A stretch of DNA of 29,142 bases, taken from NCBI GenBank assembly GCA_036380435.1, contig DASVES010000226.1, forward strand, positions 1 to 29,142, in the 5' to 3' direction. Position 1 is the first letter of the stretch. Each line of letters begins with the position of its first letter. Under the pieces are notes generated by a model. It worked only from the letters and a program-made list of their open reading frames with translations. It did not search any database and had not been told where the DNA came from. The stretch comes from DASQDT01 sp036380435 (GTDB taxonomy: Bacteria; Acidobacteriota; Blastocatellia; Pyrinomonadales; Pyrinomonadaceae). Below are positions 9,544 to 17,649 of this stretch, in pieces. The position numbers were made by a program, and so were the translations under genes.

Positions 9544-10779
9544 CTACTTCGATTCGCCGCAGGCGCAGTTCAAATTCGGGGGCTTCTGCGTGGTTACGGC
9601 TCCGTTCTTATTGAAGCAGAAGTCGCTCAAGCCGGCGTGTCCCTTCGGGGGCGAATCCTCCGTGACCAGCTTGTATTGCGGGTTGATAGTCCCGTCGGGA
9701 CGCACCTCCACCAGAAGGTAGCCATAACAAATCTTGGTCTTCCAACAATCCTTGAACTGATCGGAGGGGGTGGCGGCCCCGCCCATCAAGTATTGCGAAG
9801 CTCCGGCAGTCCCGACAATCCAACCGGGCAGAACCTGACCCTGATGTTGCGGCGTCTGGAAGATGTTTTCCTGAAAGAGGTGTGAGTGGCTCGCCAGCAC
9901 GTAGACGTTTTTCCGGTTCGGCCCGATGGAAGCGTTAAAGAGCATGTTGTAGGCGTGGCTGCCGGAACAAACCCCCTGGCAATTATGGTCCATCGCATGG
10001 CCACTGGAGATGCTGTTGGGCAGGGCTGCGTGCATCCCGACGACGATGGTCTTGACGGTCGGGTCCTGCGCGTCGGCGGCCAGCACCTGACCCAGCCAGA
10101 GAAGTTGGGCGGCGTCGAATTGCGTCGAGCCGGCGTTATCGAGGTAGATGAAATCGACGCCGTTCCTGATGAAGTGAAAATAGGTCATCCCGAGGTCTGG
10201 CGCATGGAACGGAGGTTTCCTCCGCGTGTCCGCTATCTGCTGGAAGTATATCCAGTCCTGCGTCAGCCACGGCTGGAACTTGTACCGGAATTGTTCGCGC
10301 GTGTGATGGCCGTACAACTCGTGATTCCCGATGCCGAGAAAGACGGGCAGAGTGCCGAATGGCTTCACCTGATTTTGAATAAAATCATCCCAGGCGTTGT
10401 TCAGATAATAATTCACAGCGAAGTTGCCCCAGGCCGGGGGGAACTTCTGGCAACTGCCCGTGATGGGTAAGACCATGTCGCAGTCCGGGAATTGCATCCC
10501 CCGGAAGTCGCCGAGGTGCCAGTAGAACGAGGCCGGTGTCTGCGGGGGGAGACTATTAACGGAGGCGGCAATCTTGGGCATGATGAGGTTGCCGCAGTCG
10601 CGCGAATCGCCGGAGACGGCGAAGTACCAACTGCCGCTGCCGGCGCTGCCCTGTGGGGCCGGGGCAGTCGCCGCGCCGGCTTGAGTTTGAGGAGCGTTTG
10701 AAGGACTGGCTGGCTGGGCCGCAGCCGTTGAGTTGATTAAGAAGAAAGCAACGATGCCGAGACGGAGAAGAGATTTCAT
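9544..10779 (-). CDS. Secreted calcineurin-like metallophosphoesterase
   Basis: Protein of 411 residues. Residues 1-21 form a signal peptide ending at AAAQP, followed by an Ala/Pro/Gln-rich linker to about 48, so the enzyme should act outside the inner membrane. The five metallophosphoesterase blocks are in order: AVSGDSR (Asp58), HLGDFRG (Asp91), GIGNHELYG (Asn152-His153), VVGMHA (His250) and ASHSHLF (His298/His300). These residues would hold a dinuclear metal centre. The family hydrolyses phosphomonoesters or diesters; the substrate cannot be told. ATG 10779 is preceded by GGAGCG at good spacing. It lies in the same direction as the biosynthetic genes but has its own predicted promoter about 215 bases upstream, so membership in the biosynthetic operon is uncertain. 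Confidence 0.88.
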   Translation of the reverse strand: MKSLLRLGIVAFFLINSTAAAQPASPSNAPQTQAGAATAPAPQGSAGSGSWYFAVSGDSRDCGNLIMPKIAASVNSLPPQTPASFYWHLGDFRGMQFPDCDMVLPITGSCQKFPPAWGNFAVNYYLNNAWDDFIQNQVKPFGTLPVFLGIGNHELYGHHTREQFRYKFQPWLTQDWIYFQQIADTRRKPPFHAPDLGMTYFHFIRNGVDFIYLDNAGSTQFDAAQLLWLGQVLAADAQDPTVKTIVVGMHAALPNSISSGHAMDHNCQGVCSGSHAYNMLFNASIGPNRKNVYVLASHSHLFQENIFQTPQHQGQVLPGWIVGTAGASQYLMGGAATPSDQFKDCWKTKICYGYLLVEVRPDGTINPQYKLVTEDSPPKGHAGLSDFCFNKNGAVTTQKPPNLNCACGESK

Positions 10780-10993
10780 GGGGGCGCTCCTTTAAACTGG
10801 GGCGGGTTTTGATGGCCGCCTTCCTGCTCAACGAAAGACCGCTAGCCTCGACCTACCTGCATACTGCTGGCGCAAGCCCCTCGCCACGGCGGCTTCCCCT
10901 CCCTTTGACCGCCTCCGAAATGTACTGGTATTGCCGTGGTGAGACTGTCGGGCAATGATCGTGCTATTGGGTAATCAGAGTTGAAGCGCGGTA

Positions 10994-11022
10994 ACAATAT
11001 GACCGTTCCGCGTCGGTGTCAA
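10994..11022 (-). promoter_or_regulatory. Predicted sigma-70 promoter for the phosphoesterase gene
   Basis: Minus-strand TTGACA (11022-11017), a 17-base spacer, then TATTGT (10999-10994). The rest of the 307-base gap 10780-11086 holds a leader of about 205 bases and, close to the end of the upstream gene, a GC-rich palindromic run (about 11035-11052). I see no small gene in this gap. Confidence 0.55.
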
Positions 11023-11086
11023 TACTTATGGCGGCCGGGGCCGGGGCCCCTTTAACGCTCGACACAAACCGTTTCGGCGCGCGTAC

Positions 11087-12676
11087 TCACAGAAGGATTT
11101 CCTTGCGGCCGTACAGGCGTTCCGCCTCAATCCCCCTCCCCCGACACTCCGCGACCAGTCGGCCCGACTCGATGATTGGGCGCGACTCTTCCGTGTAGTG
11201 AATCGAGGTGAGGAAGGTCAACCACGGCTCCTGACCCATCGCGTAGACGTAGACCTGTCGGGGGCGCAGTCTATCGACGATGCTCATGCCGCGCTCGCAA
11301 TCGGAGCCGTTGAGCCTTCGCGTCTGGTCGAACTTCCGCGCCAGTGGCCGGGACATGAGCGGGCCGTAGAGCCACGAGAGGGGGCCGCCGTCGCACTCCA
11401 TCCCGAGAAAGAGCACGTCAACGTCGCCGACCTGTTCGTGGATGTGTTCGTAGAGTTTCGGCTCAAGGTTATTCGAGTCGGCGGCGGTGAGGACGGATTT
11501 GCCTTTCAGCCGCACGAGGTGGGCAAGTTTCGTCCTGATGTTCAAGTCGGCGTGCTCGCCGAGGAAAGGCAGACCCGTCAGCGACCCGCCCTCGATCTCG
11601 ACGGTCTCCATCTCGTCGAGTTCCCGCACGCGCCGGAAGCCGACGTTTTGCAAGACAGCTTTGAGTGAGGGGTCGGCCAGCCCGCCGCCGTTGTTCTTCG
11701 GCACGATGACGTTCCCGATTTTATGGCGGAGTTGCAGGAGCGTCTCGAACATGCAGTGATCCTGATGGTTGTGCGTGATGAGGACGTGGTCGATCCGTTC
11801 GGGCAAATCCTGATACGTGTAGCGCGGCAGACCACCCGGGTTCTCGTAGCTGACCAGCGGGTCGATCAGGACGCTCGTCTCGTCCGTCTCGATCAGAACA
11901 CATGCGTGTCCGAAGTAGCGAATCCTTACCTTTTCGCCTGCGTACCTCTCGGGCCGGCGCGGCTCCTCCTCGGTGAAGAAAGTGCGGCACAAGCCGCCCT
12001 CGCCGTCCCTGAGGTTCAATAACTCACGGACGTGGTCGAAAGGCTGCGGCGTGTGCTTCGTCTTGAACAACTCGTCGAGCGCGTCGGTGCGGAACGGGAT
12101 GTCGAGATGCAGTCGATGTTCGTCAGGCAGGACGGGTGTGCTGAGGGCGAATGGGCGCTCATCACTCTCGCACAGCGAGAGCGCGATGCTTTGCGACGAC
12201 TCGCTGTAGAACTGACTCCGGTAGAGCAGCCCCTCGATGAAGCGAATCGAAGGACTGTTGTTCAAGTCGTAAACGAGTTCCACGTAGCCTTTCAGGTTGT
12301 CGGGAATTTTCTCGTAGAAAGGTTCGAGTGAACCGCCCGCTGCTTCACTTGCGAGAATGTCGTTGAGCTGCTGAACCGATCTGGCAAACTCGAAGAGGTG
12401 CGATTGCTCGCGCGTCGTCTTCTCCAGCAGGGCCTTGACCTCCGGCGCCTTGTCCGCGTCGTAATTGATGAATGGCCCGCCCCTCATCGCGAGGTTTTTG
12501 TTGGCGGCGACGTGCACTTGCGGGGCCGCGACGAACGACTGCATGATCTTCAGGTGTGAATTCGTCACGTACATCGCGGCGGTGGCGGGGGCGATGAGCG
12601 CCGACCACGCATACCACCGATTGAACAACGGTTCGACGAGCACGTTCGGCCTTAAGTAAAAATTCCCACCGACCAT
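11087..12676 (-). CDS. CmlA-type diiron beta-hydroxylase (metallo-beta-lactamase-fold monooxygenase)
   Basis: Protein of 529 residues. Residues 1 to about 245 form an N-terminal domain without a common fold motif that I recognise. From about 250 it is a metallo-beta-lactamase fold, with IRYFGHACVLIET and then THNHQDH (His302, His304, Asp306, His307), FLGEHADL (Glu374) and LTAADSNN (Asp400). CmlA of chloramphenicol biosynthesis, as I recall, is about 532 residues with iron ligands His305, His307, Asp309, His310, Glu377 and Asp403. All six are matched here with a constant offset of three. The Glu in place of a third-site His separates these oxygenases from hydrolytic lactamase-fold enzymes. CmlA hydroxylates the beta carbon of an amino acid held on an NRPS carrier domain, which fits the neighbouring megasynthase. 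ATG 12676 follows AAAGGAAAGGA. It lies 27 bases after the thioesterase gene, probably in one transcript. Confidence 0.87.
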   Translation of the reverse strand: MVGGNFYLRPNVLVEPLFNRWYAWSALIAPATAAMYVTNSHLKIMQSFVAAPQVHVAANKNLAMRGGPFINYDADKAPEVKALLEKTTREQSHLFEFARSVQQLNDILASEAAGGSLEPFYEKIPDNLKGYVELVYDLNNSPSIRFIEGLLYRSQFYSESSQSIALSLCESDERPFALSTPVLPDEHRLHLDIPFRTDALDELFKTKHTPQPFDHVRELLNLRDGEGGLCRTFFTEEEPRRPERYAGEKVRIRYFGHACVLIETDETSVLIDPLVSYENPGGLPRYTYQDLPERIDHVLITHNHQDHCMFETLLQLRHKIGNVIVPKNNGGGLADPSLKAVLQNVGFRRVRELDEMETVEIEGGSLTGLPFLGEHADLNIRTKLAHLVRLKGKSVLTAADSNNLEPKLYEHIHEQVGDVDVLFLGMECDGGPLSWLYGPLMSRPLARKFDQTRRLNGSDCERGMSIVDRLRPRQVYVYAMGQEPWLTFLTSIHYTEESRPIIESGRLVAECRGRGIEAERLYGRKEILL

Positions 12677-12703
12677 TTGACGTTGTCCTTTCCTTTGGAT
12701 CGA

Positions 12704-13459
12704 TCATGCCGTTCCGAGGTCACGCCGGATGATTTGCAGCAGTCGCGGCCCGGCTTCGTTGAGGAAGAAGTGATCGCCCTCGAACATGTGCAGGAAGAAA
12801 TTGGCCGCAGTTTGTTCGCGCCAACGTTCAAGTTCTGCGCGGCTTACGCTCACGTCACGCTCTCCGCCGAAGGCCGTGATCGGACAGTCGAGCGGCTCAG
12901 CGTCCGTGTAAGTGTATGTCTCGATCAACTCGAAATCCGCACGCAGCAGCGGCAGCATCAAACCCATCAATTCCCGGTGCTCAAGCACCTCCGCCGGCGT
13001 GCCGTTGAACCGCCTCAATTCCTCGAAGAAGTCCTCCTCGGGGAGATTGTGGATTGACGGCACGCTTTTCGGTATCTGTGGGGCGCGATGACCGGAGACG
13101 AAGAGGCGCAGCGGCGCCGTCCCCGTCTCCCGGCGCAGAAGACGCGCGAGTTCGAAGGCGATGACGGCTCCCATGCTGTGGCCGAAGAGAGCGAACGGTT
13201 TGTCCAGGTACGGCCGCGCGGCGTCGGCGATCTCCCGCGCGAGAGTCGAGAGACGGGTGCGAGGCGGCTCCTTCATGCGACGCCCCCGTCCGGGGAGTTG
13301 CGCGGCGCAGACTTCGATGGTGCTCGGGAGATGACTCGGCCACCGGCGGAAGATGGTTTCTCCGCCTCCCGCGTATGGGAAGCAGAAGAGACGAAGCTCG
13401 GCTTGCGGGTTCGGCTCCGGGGTTGTGAACCAGTCGGGTGTGTTGCGAAGAGTTACCAT
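12704..13459 (-). CDS. Type II thioesterase (alpha/beta hydrolase) of an NRPS/PKS system
   Basis: Protein of 251 residues, the usual length for the GrsT/RifR type. It carries LFCFPYAGGGETIFRRW near the N-terminus, the nucleophile elbow FGHSMG (Ser95), GGERDVSV (Asp202) and FEGDHFFL (His230), which make a complete catalytic triad. These stand-alone enzymes remove stalled or wrongly loaded acyl groups from carrier-domain phosphopantetheine arms. It is the first gene of the minus-strand set, followed 27 bases later by the CmlA-like hydroxylase. ATG 13459 has no strong Shine-Dalgarno. The 247-base region to the divergent gene at 13707 should contain both promoters, but I could not identify clear boxes there. 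Confidence 0.93.
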   Translation of the reverse strand: MVTLRNTPDWFTTPEPNPQAELRLFCFPYAGGGETIFRRWPSHLPSTIEVCAAQLPGRGRRMKEPPRTRLSTLAREIADAARPYLDKPFALFGHSMGAVIAFELARLLRRETGTAPLRLFVSGHRAPQIPKSVPSIHNLPEEDFFEELRRFNGTPAEVLEHRELMGLMLPLLRADFELIETYTYTDAEPLDCPITAFGGERDVSVSRAELERWREQTAANFFLHMFEGDHFFLNEAGPRLLQIIRRDLGTA

Positions 13460-13706
13460 GATTGCTGCTGTCTGGCTCTCAACTCGGCGCGCGCAGTGCC
13501 GAGTCGCTGATGAGGCATCCTACTTTTATTCAAGACGAAACCGATAGGAGAATGCCACAATTCTCTCACTTGAGTAATTCAAAAATTGCCACGCCGCGCG
13601 CCTCTGCCGCCGCGCGTGCCCGTGTAATCACGACGCCGCCGTCTCATTCGAGCGCCGCGACGCTGTCCGCCCACAGTTTGATTTGGCGGCCGTCTTGGTG
13701 TTACCA

Positions 13707-14612
13707 ATGTCTTCCATGTCGGTGCTGCTGATCTTCGTGGACGGGTTGGGTATCGGCGCCCGCGGCCCTTTCAACCCGCTCGACCGTCTCGGCGACGAGG
13801 CTTCCCCGCTCGCCGTCTTTGAAGACGAAGAGCCTTCCCTCCCACACGGCGGAGTGCTCGTCCGCACGGACGCGCGCCTCGGCGTCGGCGGCCGACCGCA
13901 AAGCGCCTCCGGCCAGACGACTATCCTGACGGGCGTCAACGCGCCGGCCGCGCTCGGCTACCACAAGCAGGGCTTCCCCAACGAAGCGATGCGCGAGATC
14001 ATCCGCCGTCACTCCATCTTCCTTCAACTCGAACGCGCCGGGGTGCGCCCCAACGTCTTCGTCAACGCCTACACGCGTCGCTTCTTCGACGAGCGACCCC
14101 GTTGGGTCTCGGCCACGACAGTCGCCGTCGAGGCGGCGGGCCTCCCCTTTCGCACCGTCGAAGACCTGCGCGCGGGCCGCGCCGTCTACCACGACTTCAC
14201 GAATCGCCTCATCACCGAGCGCGGCGAGGACGTTCCGCCGCGAACGCCCGAGGAGGCTGCCGCCGTGCTCGCCGCCGTCGCGCGCGCACACCGCTTCACG
14301 CTCTACGAACATTTTTTGACTGACCGCGCTGGCCATATGCAGGACGCGGAGCTGGCGCAAAGAGTCCTGTCCGACCTCGCGCGCTTTGTCCGCGCGGTGC
14401 TCGACCTAGTCGATCACGGCGCGACGACCGTCATCCTGACCAGCGACCACGGCAACGTCGAAGACCTCTCCGCGCGCAATCACACGCTCAACTCCGTCCC
14501 CACTCTCGTCTGGGGGCCGGGGCGTGAGCGAGTCGCACGGCGCGTCCGCACGCTCGCCGACATCACGCCCACGATTTTTGAAATCCTTACCGAAGGAGAA
14601 CTCGCCGCGTGA
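13707..14612 (+). CDS. Alkaline-phosphatase-superfamily metalloenzyme (phosphoglycerate mutase/phosphopentomutase-like)
   Basis: Protein of 301 residues. The N-terminal LLIFVDGLGIG supplies the first metal Asp. ASGQTTILTG holds the probable Ser/Thr nucleophile, TDRAGHMQD the next Asp/His pair, and LTSDHGNVED with NHTLNSVP the final metal site, a pattern shared with cofactor-independent phosphoglycerate mutases. At about 300 residues it is much shorter than iPGM (about 510) and lacks the mutase insert, so a phosphatase or related phosphotransfer role is as likely as mutase activity. ATG 13707 is used; ATG 13716 and TTG 13683 are also possible, and GGTG lies about 7 bases before 13707. Its stop overlaps the start of the transporter gene (GTGA), so the two are probably translated together. 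It diverges from the biosynthetic genes. Confidence 0.8.
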   Translation: MSSMSVLLIFVDGLGIGARGPFNPLDRLGDEASPLAVFEDEEPSLPHGGVLVRTDARLGVGGRPQSASGQTTILTGVNAPAALGYHKQGFPNEAMREIIRRHSIFLQLERAGVRPNVFVNAYTRRFFDERPRWVSATTVAVEAAGLPFRTVEDLRAGRAVYHDFTNRLITERGEDVPPRTPEEAAAVLAAVARAHRFTLYEHFLTDRAGHMQDAELAQRVLSDLARFVRAVLDLVDHGATTVILTSDHGNVEDLSARNHTLNSVPTLVWGPGRERVARRVRTLADITPTIFEILTEGELAA

Positions 14613-16036
14613 GCCACGAAACCCACATGGCACGGGAGCAGCAGAGCGCGGAGGTCGGCCCCGGCGGAGAAATCGTCAACGACCGGCGCGAGATTTTCGG
14701 TTGGATGATGTACGACTGGGCCTGCTCGGTCTACAACACCACTGTGATTACGACGCTGCTCGGCCTCTATCTCACCGAGGTGGCCCAACGTGCGGTCGGC
14801 CCGCGAGGCTCAATAATCACCATCGGCGGTTACCGTGTTCTGACGGCCGAGTCGCTCTTCCCCTACTGCATCGGCCTCTCCGTCTTCCTACAGGTCTTTC
14901 TCCTGCCCGTGCTCGGGGCCATCGCCGACTTCTCGAACGTCAAGAAGCGGATGATGGCGGCCTTCTGCTATTCGGCCGTCGTCGCCACCTGCCTGCTCTT
15001 CTTCGTCACGGAGAAAACTTACCTTCTCGGCGGTCTGCTGCTCATCATCTCGAACCTCTGCTTCGGCGCGGCGATGGTCTTCTACAACGCCTTCCTCCCG
15101 GAGATAACGACCGAGGACATGCGCGACCGCGTCTCCAGCCGCGGCTTCGCGCTCGGATATCTGGGCGGCGGGTTGCTGCTCGCTCTCAACCTCGGAATGG
15201 TCGCGGGCGCTGACCGATTGGGCATTAGCGGAGGGATGGCGGTGCGCCTGTCGCTGCTCTCGGCGGGGGTGTGGTGGGGGGTGTTTGCGGCTTACGCGTT
15301 CAGGCGGCTTCGGAGCCGCGCGGCGGCGCGTCCGTTGCCAGCCGGAACATCGTATCTGACGGTGGGCTTCTCAGAGCTTCGTAAAACCTTCGCGGAGCTG
15401 CGCCGTCTGCCGCACACGCTGCGCTACCTGTTAGGCTACCTGCTCTACAACGACGGCATCCAGACGGTCGTCACTGTGGCCGGCGTTTTCATCGAGCAGG
15501 AGTTGTTCAAGTCGCGTGGGCTGGAGCCGGATCGGTCGTTCCTCATCAGCCTCATCCTCGTGATTCAGTTCACGGCCATCGGCGGCGCGCTCCTCTTCGA
15601 GCGCGTGGCGCGGCTGGTGGGAACGAAGCGGGCGATCATCACGGCGCTCGTGCTGTGGACGTGCGTGGTTCTTTACGCTTACGGCTTCCTGCAAACGAAG
15701 GCGCACGCGTGGGCGCTCGGGGCGGCGATTGCGGTCGTGATGGGCGGGTCGCAGGCGCTGTCGCGCTCGCTCTTCTCACAGATGATCCCGCGCGGGCGCG
15801 AGTCGTCGTTCTTCGGCATCTATGAAATCTCCGAGCGCGGCACCTCCTGGATGGGGCCTGTGATCTTCGCCCTCGTGCTCGACTCGACCGGCTCCTATCG
15901 CACCGCCCTCCTCTCGCTCGTCTTCTTCTTCGCCGCCGGGATGGTAGTACTCCTGTTTACGAATACTGCCCGCGCCATCCACGACGCCGGAAACCTTCTG
16001 CCCGAAGAGGTCAAACACGAAACGGCCCCGGCATAA
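14609..16036 (+). CDS. MFS transporter, UMF1 (Atg22-like) family
   Basis: Protein of 475 residues with about 12 hydrophobic segments. The opening after a short polar tail, EIFGWMMYDWACSVYNTTV, is the family signature (a W-x-x-YDWA-S-Y motif in the first helix). FYNAFLPEI and the DRVSSRGFALGYLGGGLLL stretch are also typical. UMF1 proteins are integral membrane transporters; in yeast Atg22 exports amino acids from the vacuole, and bacterial substrates are mostly unknown. GTG 14609 overlaps the preceding stop and is preceded by GGAG; ATG 14627 is an alternative. It lies outside the biosynthetic strand, so there is no strong reason to make it the lipopeptide exporter, although proximity allows it. 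Confidence 0.87.
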   Translation: MSHETHMAREQQSAEVGPGGEIVNDRREIFGWMMYDWACSVYNTTVITTLLGLYLTEVAQRAVGPRGSIITIGGYRVLTAESLFPYCIGLSVFLQVFLLPVLGAIADFSNVKKRMMAAFCYSAVVATCLLFFVTEKTYLLGGLLLIISNLCFGAAMVFYNAFLPEITTEDMRDRVSSRGFALGYLGGGLLLALNLGMVAGADRLGISGGMAVRLSLLSAGVWWGVFAAYAFRRLRSRAAARPLPAGTSYLTVGFSELRKTFAELRRLPHTLRYLLGYLLYNDGIQTVVTVAGVFIEQELFKSRGLEPDRSFLISLILVIQFTAIGGALLFERVARLVGTKRAIITALVLWTCVVLYAYGFLQTKAHAWALGAAIAVVMGGSQALSRSLFSQMIPRGRESSFFGIYEISERGTSWMGPVIFALVLDSTGSYRTALLSLVFFFAAGMVVLLFTNTARAIHDAGNLLPEEVKHETAPA

Positions 16037-16060
16037 AGAAAAGTTCAATCGGGCGGTCAC

Positions 16061-16191
16061 GTAGGACAGGCATTCCTGCCTGTCTTGAGCGCGGAGCGCG
16101 AATAAACTGTTCGCGCTCCGCTCGGCGATGTGAGTCGGCGAATCCCCTTTCGCGCTGGCGCGCTCATGACAGGCAGGAATGCCTGTCCTAC
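16061..16191. repeat. Nested inverted-repeat element (REP/MITE-like)
   Basis: A perfect 24-base arm at 16061-16084 is repeated in reverse complement at 16168-16191; after one mismatch six more bases also pair. Inside the left half is a second 12-base perfect hairpin (stem GCGGAGCGCGAA, loop about 7 bases, around 16090-16120). It lies between two convergent genes, where it could act as a bidirectional transcription stop. The outer arm contains CAGGCATTCCTGCCTG, itself palindromic. Confidence 0.85.
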
Positions 16192-16195
16192 AGCG

Positions 16196-16531
16196 TCAGG
16201 AGGCTGAGCGGCGCGTCGTCGCCGGGGCGTTGGCCGCGTCTTCGAGGCAGGTGTGTGAGCAGAACTGGGCGGAGCGTCCTCCGAGTGAGACGGCGCGCGA
16301 CGCGGGTATCCATGTGCCGCAGGAGGCGCAGCGGACGAGGCTTTCAGCGGCCGACTGGTCGCCGACCTGTGCGGCGTCGCCCGCACCCTGCGTGCGTTGG
16401 CCGACTCGCACCGTCGCGCCCCTGGCGACGCCGAAAATTTGGCGCACCGCCCTGATGTACGGGCGCAGCCGCCAGTAGGCGTAGACGCCGACCAGCGCCA
16501 GCATTAGCAGAAAGATGAAGAGTAGTTTCAC
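16196..16531 (-). CDS. Small membrane-anchored zinc-ribbon protein (PP0621-like)
   Basis: Protein of 111 residues from GTG 16531. It begins with one hydrophobic helix (LLFIFLLMLALVGVYAYW), then a variable basic/polar stretch, then a metal-binding end: CASCG-W-P and, after a spacer, FCSHTCLEDA, so four cysteines or Cys/His can hold zinc. This single-helix plus C-terminal zinc-knuckle layout resembles PP0621-family proteins, whose role is not known. The frame remains open upstream to 16810, but that part has no domain-like composition and overlaps the gene at 16701, so I use the GTG next to the hydrophobic helix. The ribosome site is weak. Confidence 0.65.
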   Translation of the reverse strand: MKLLFIFLLMLALVGVYAYWRLRPYIRAVRQIFGVARGATVRVGQRTQGAGDAAQVGDQSAAESLVRCASCGTWIPASRAVSLGGRSAQFCSHTCLEDAANAPATTRRSAS

Positions 16532-16700
16532 TCGCGCGCGTGGCCCCGCGAGCGAGTGTAACAAAAAAGGGATGTGGATGGCGACGCGGGGTTGGCAGGA
16601 GGCTCCGTGCGGGCGGTGCTCCGGAATTGAAAGCGCGCCGCCGCGGCAACAAGGCCGCGCGCCGCGCATCGTTTGAGATGGTTCTAACGGAGGAGGATGA

Positions 16701-16967
16701 CTACTCTTCTTCCGAGTTGGCCGAGTAAGGCAGATCGTCTTTACGCCGGCGTGGGAGCGGGTCGGAGGCGCGACGGCGCGACGGCGAGCCGGGGATGCGG
16801 CGGTCAACAAAGCCGGGTGGGAGGCGCGGCCCGTTGACGGCCTCTTCCAGTATGCGTGTGATCTCCTGTGAGAGCGTGCGGTGCTCGGCGGCGGCGCGTT
16901 TGCGTAGAGACTCCTTCAGGTCTGACGGCACGTAAGCCCCGATGAAGACTCCCTTCCGGTTGGCCAT
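16701..16967 (-). CDS. Ribbon-helix-helix (Arc/CopG-like) DNA-binding protein
   Basis: Protein of 88 residues. Residues 6-45 fit the ribbon-helix-helix fold: strand GVFIGAYVP, helix one SDLKESLRKRAAAEHR, turn TLSQ, helix two EITRILEEAV. The remaining 40 residues are basic, Pro/Arg/Ser-rich and probably unstructured. The fold acts as a dimer that puts the ribbon into the major groove, often to repress its own promoter. No toxin gene adjoins it, so an antitoxin role has no support here. ATG 16967 is preceded by GAGGAGAATCGAGG. The gene follows rnpB on the same strand. Confidence 0.78.
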   Translation of the reverse strand: MANRKGVFIGAYVPSDLKESLRKRAAAEHRTLSQEITRILEEAVNGPRLPPGFVDRRIPGSPSRRRASDPLPRRRKDDLPYSANSEEE

Positions 16968-17042
16968 CCTCGATTCTCCTCAGAAAAAGTTTGGGCGGCC
17001 CTGAAATAGCGCGCCGCGCGCGTGGTCGAATTGGTGCGAGGA

Positions 17043-17533
17043 GCCTTGCAAATGGAGAGCAGGTCTGTAAGCCGAATTCTGTTCCCCGACCACGTGGGCC
17101 GGGGTGGCGATCATTCATCTAGCCCGAACGTTGCCGTTCGGGTCGAGCGACCTACCCGGAGACTTAGCGCGCCACGGCGGCGCGACTCGGACGGGCAGCC
17201 CTTGTTCAGTCTCCCTATTTGGTCTTGCACTGCGAGGAGTTTGCCTAGCCACACTTGTTACCAAGCGTGCTGGTGCGCTCTTACATTAAGCCCCGAGGGG
17301 CCGCACCGTTTCACCCATCACCCGCTGCCCCTTGCGAGGCCCGCTGGCTGGTCTGTTCTCTGTTGCACTTGTCGTCACCCGGCAAGTACTGGCGGCGAAC
17401 CCGAAGGCCCGCCCGTTCCTCGCCCGGCGCCCTGCCGTTAGCAGGCTCGCTGCCCTGTAGTGTTCGGACTTTCCTCCCCCCACGCCCGAAGGCGCCGGCG
17501 GCGACCGCCCGACTTGCTCTCCATTTGCAAGGC
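17043..17533 (-). ncRNA. rnpB: RNase P RNA, class A
   Basis: The catalytic RNA that matures the 5' ends of tRNAs. Universally conserved blocks appear in order on the minus strand: GGGGAGGAAAGTCCG (17479-17465), GTGCAACAGAGA, a GGTGAAA-GGTGCGG stretch followed by GTAAGAGCGCACC, GACCAAATAGGGAGAC (17224-17209), AGATGAATGA-CGCC (17120-17106) and ACAGAATTCGGCTTAC (17082-17067). The two ends pair as an unbroken 19-bp P1 helix (17515-17533 with 17043-17061). The GACCAAATAGG and AGATGAATGA blocks and the layout match the bacterial ancestral A type. Exact ends are set by P1 and by the promoter. Confidence 0.96.
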
Positions 17534-17540
17534 CGGCGTG

Positions 17541-17546
17541 ATTATA
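17541..17546 (-). promoter_or_regulatory. rnpB: -10 box of the rnpB promoter
   Basis: A perfect TATAAT on the minus strand lies 7-8 bases before the predicted 5' end of RNase P RNA. No good -35 hexamer is seen at 16-18 bases. Confidence 0.6.
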
Positions 17547-17649
17547 GCAAACCATCGTTGAACACGTACAGGGACGGGTTAAACCTTCCGCGCGTCCTCG
17601 ATTGCATGACAAACGAGTTGCTTCAAGTCTGTTGTCAGGGTTTGATGGA

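Noticed and set aside
13552..13731. Possible small plus-strand gene (MPQFSHLSNSK...) with AGGAG just before its ATG
   Set aside because: The ribosome site is good, but the translation is low-complexity and runs into the next gene in another frame; there is no further support, so it is not listed as a gene.
16532..16810. N-terminal extension of the zinc-ribbon protein up to 16810
   Set aside because: The extra residues look random (Pro/Arg/Cys-rich), overlap the ribbon-helix-helix gene, and precede a natural start at the hydrophobic helix.
16701..16967. Toxin-antitoxin system based on the ribbon-helix-helix protein
   Set aside because: No toxin-like gene lies on either side; the neighbours are rnpB and a zinc-ribbon protein.
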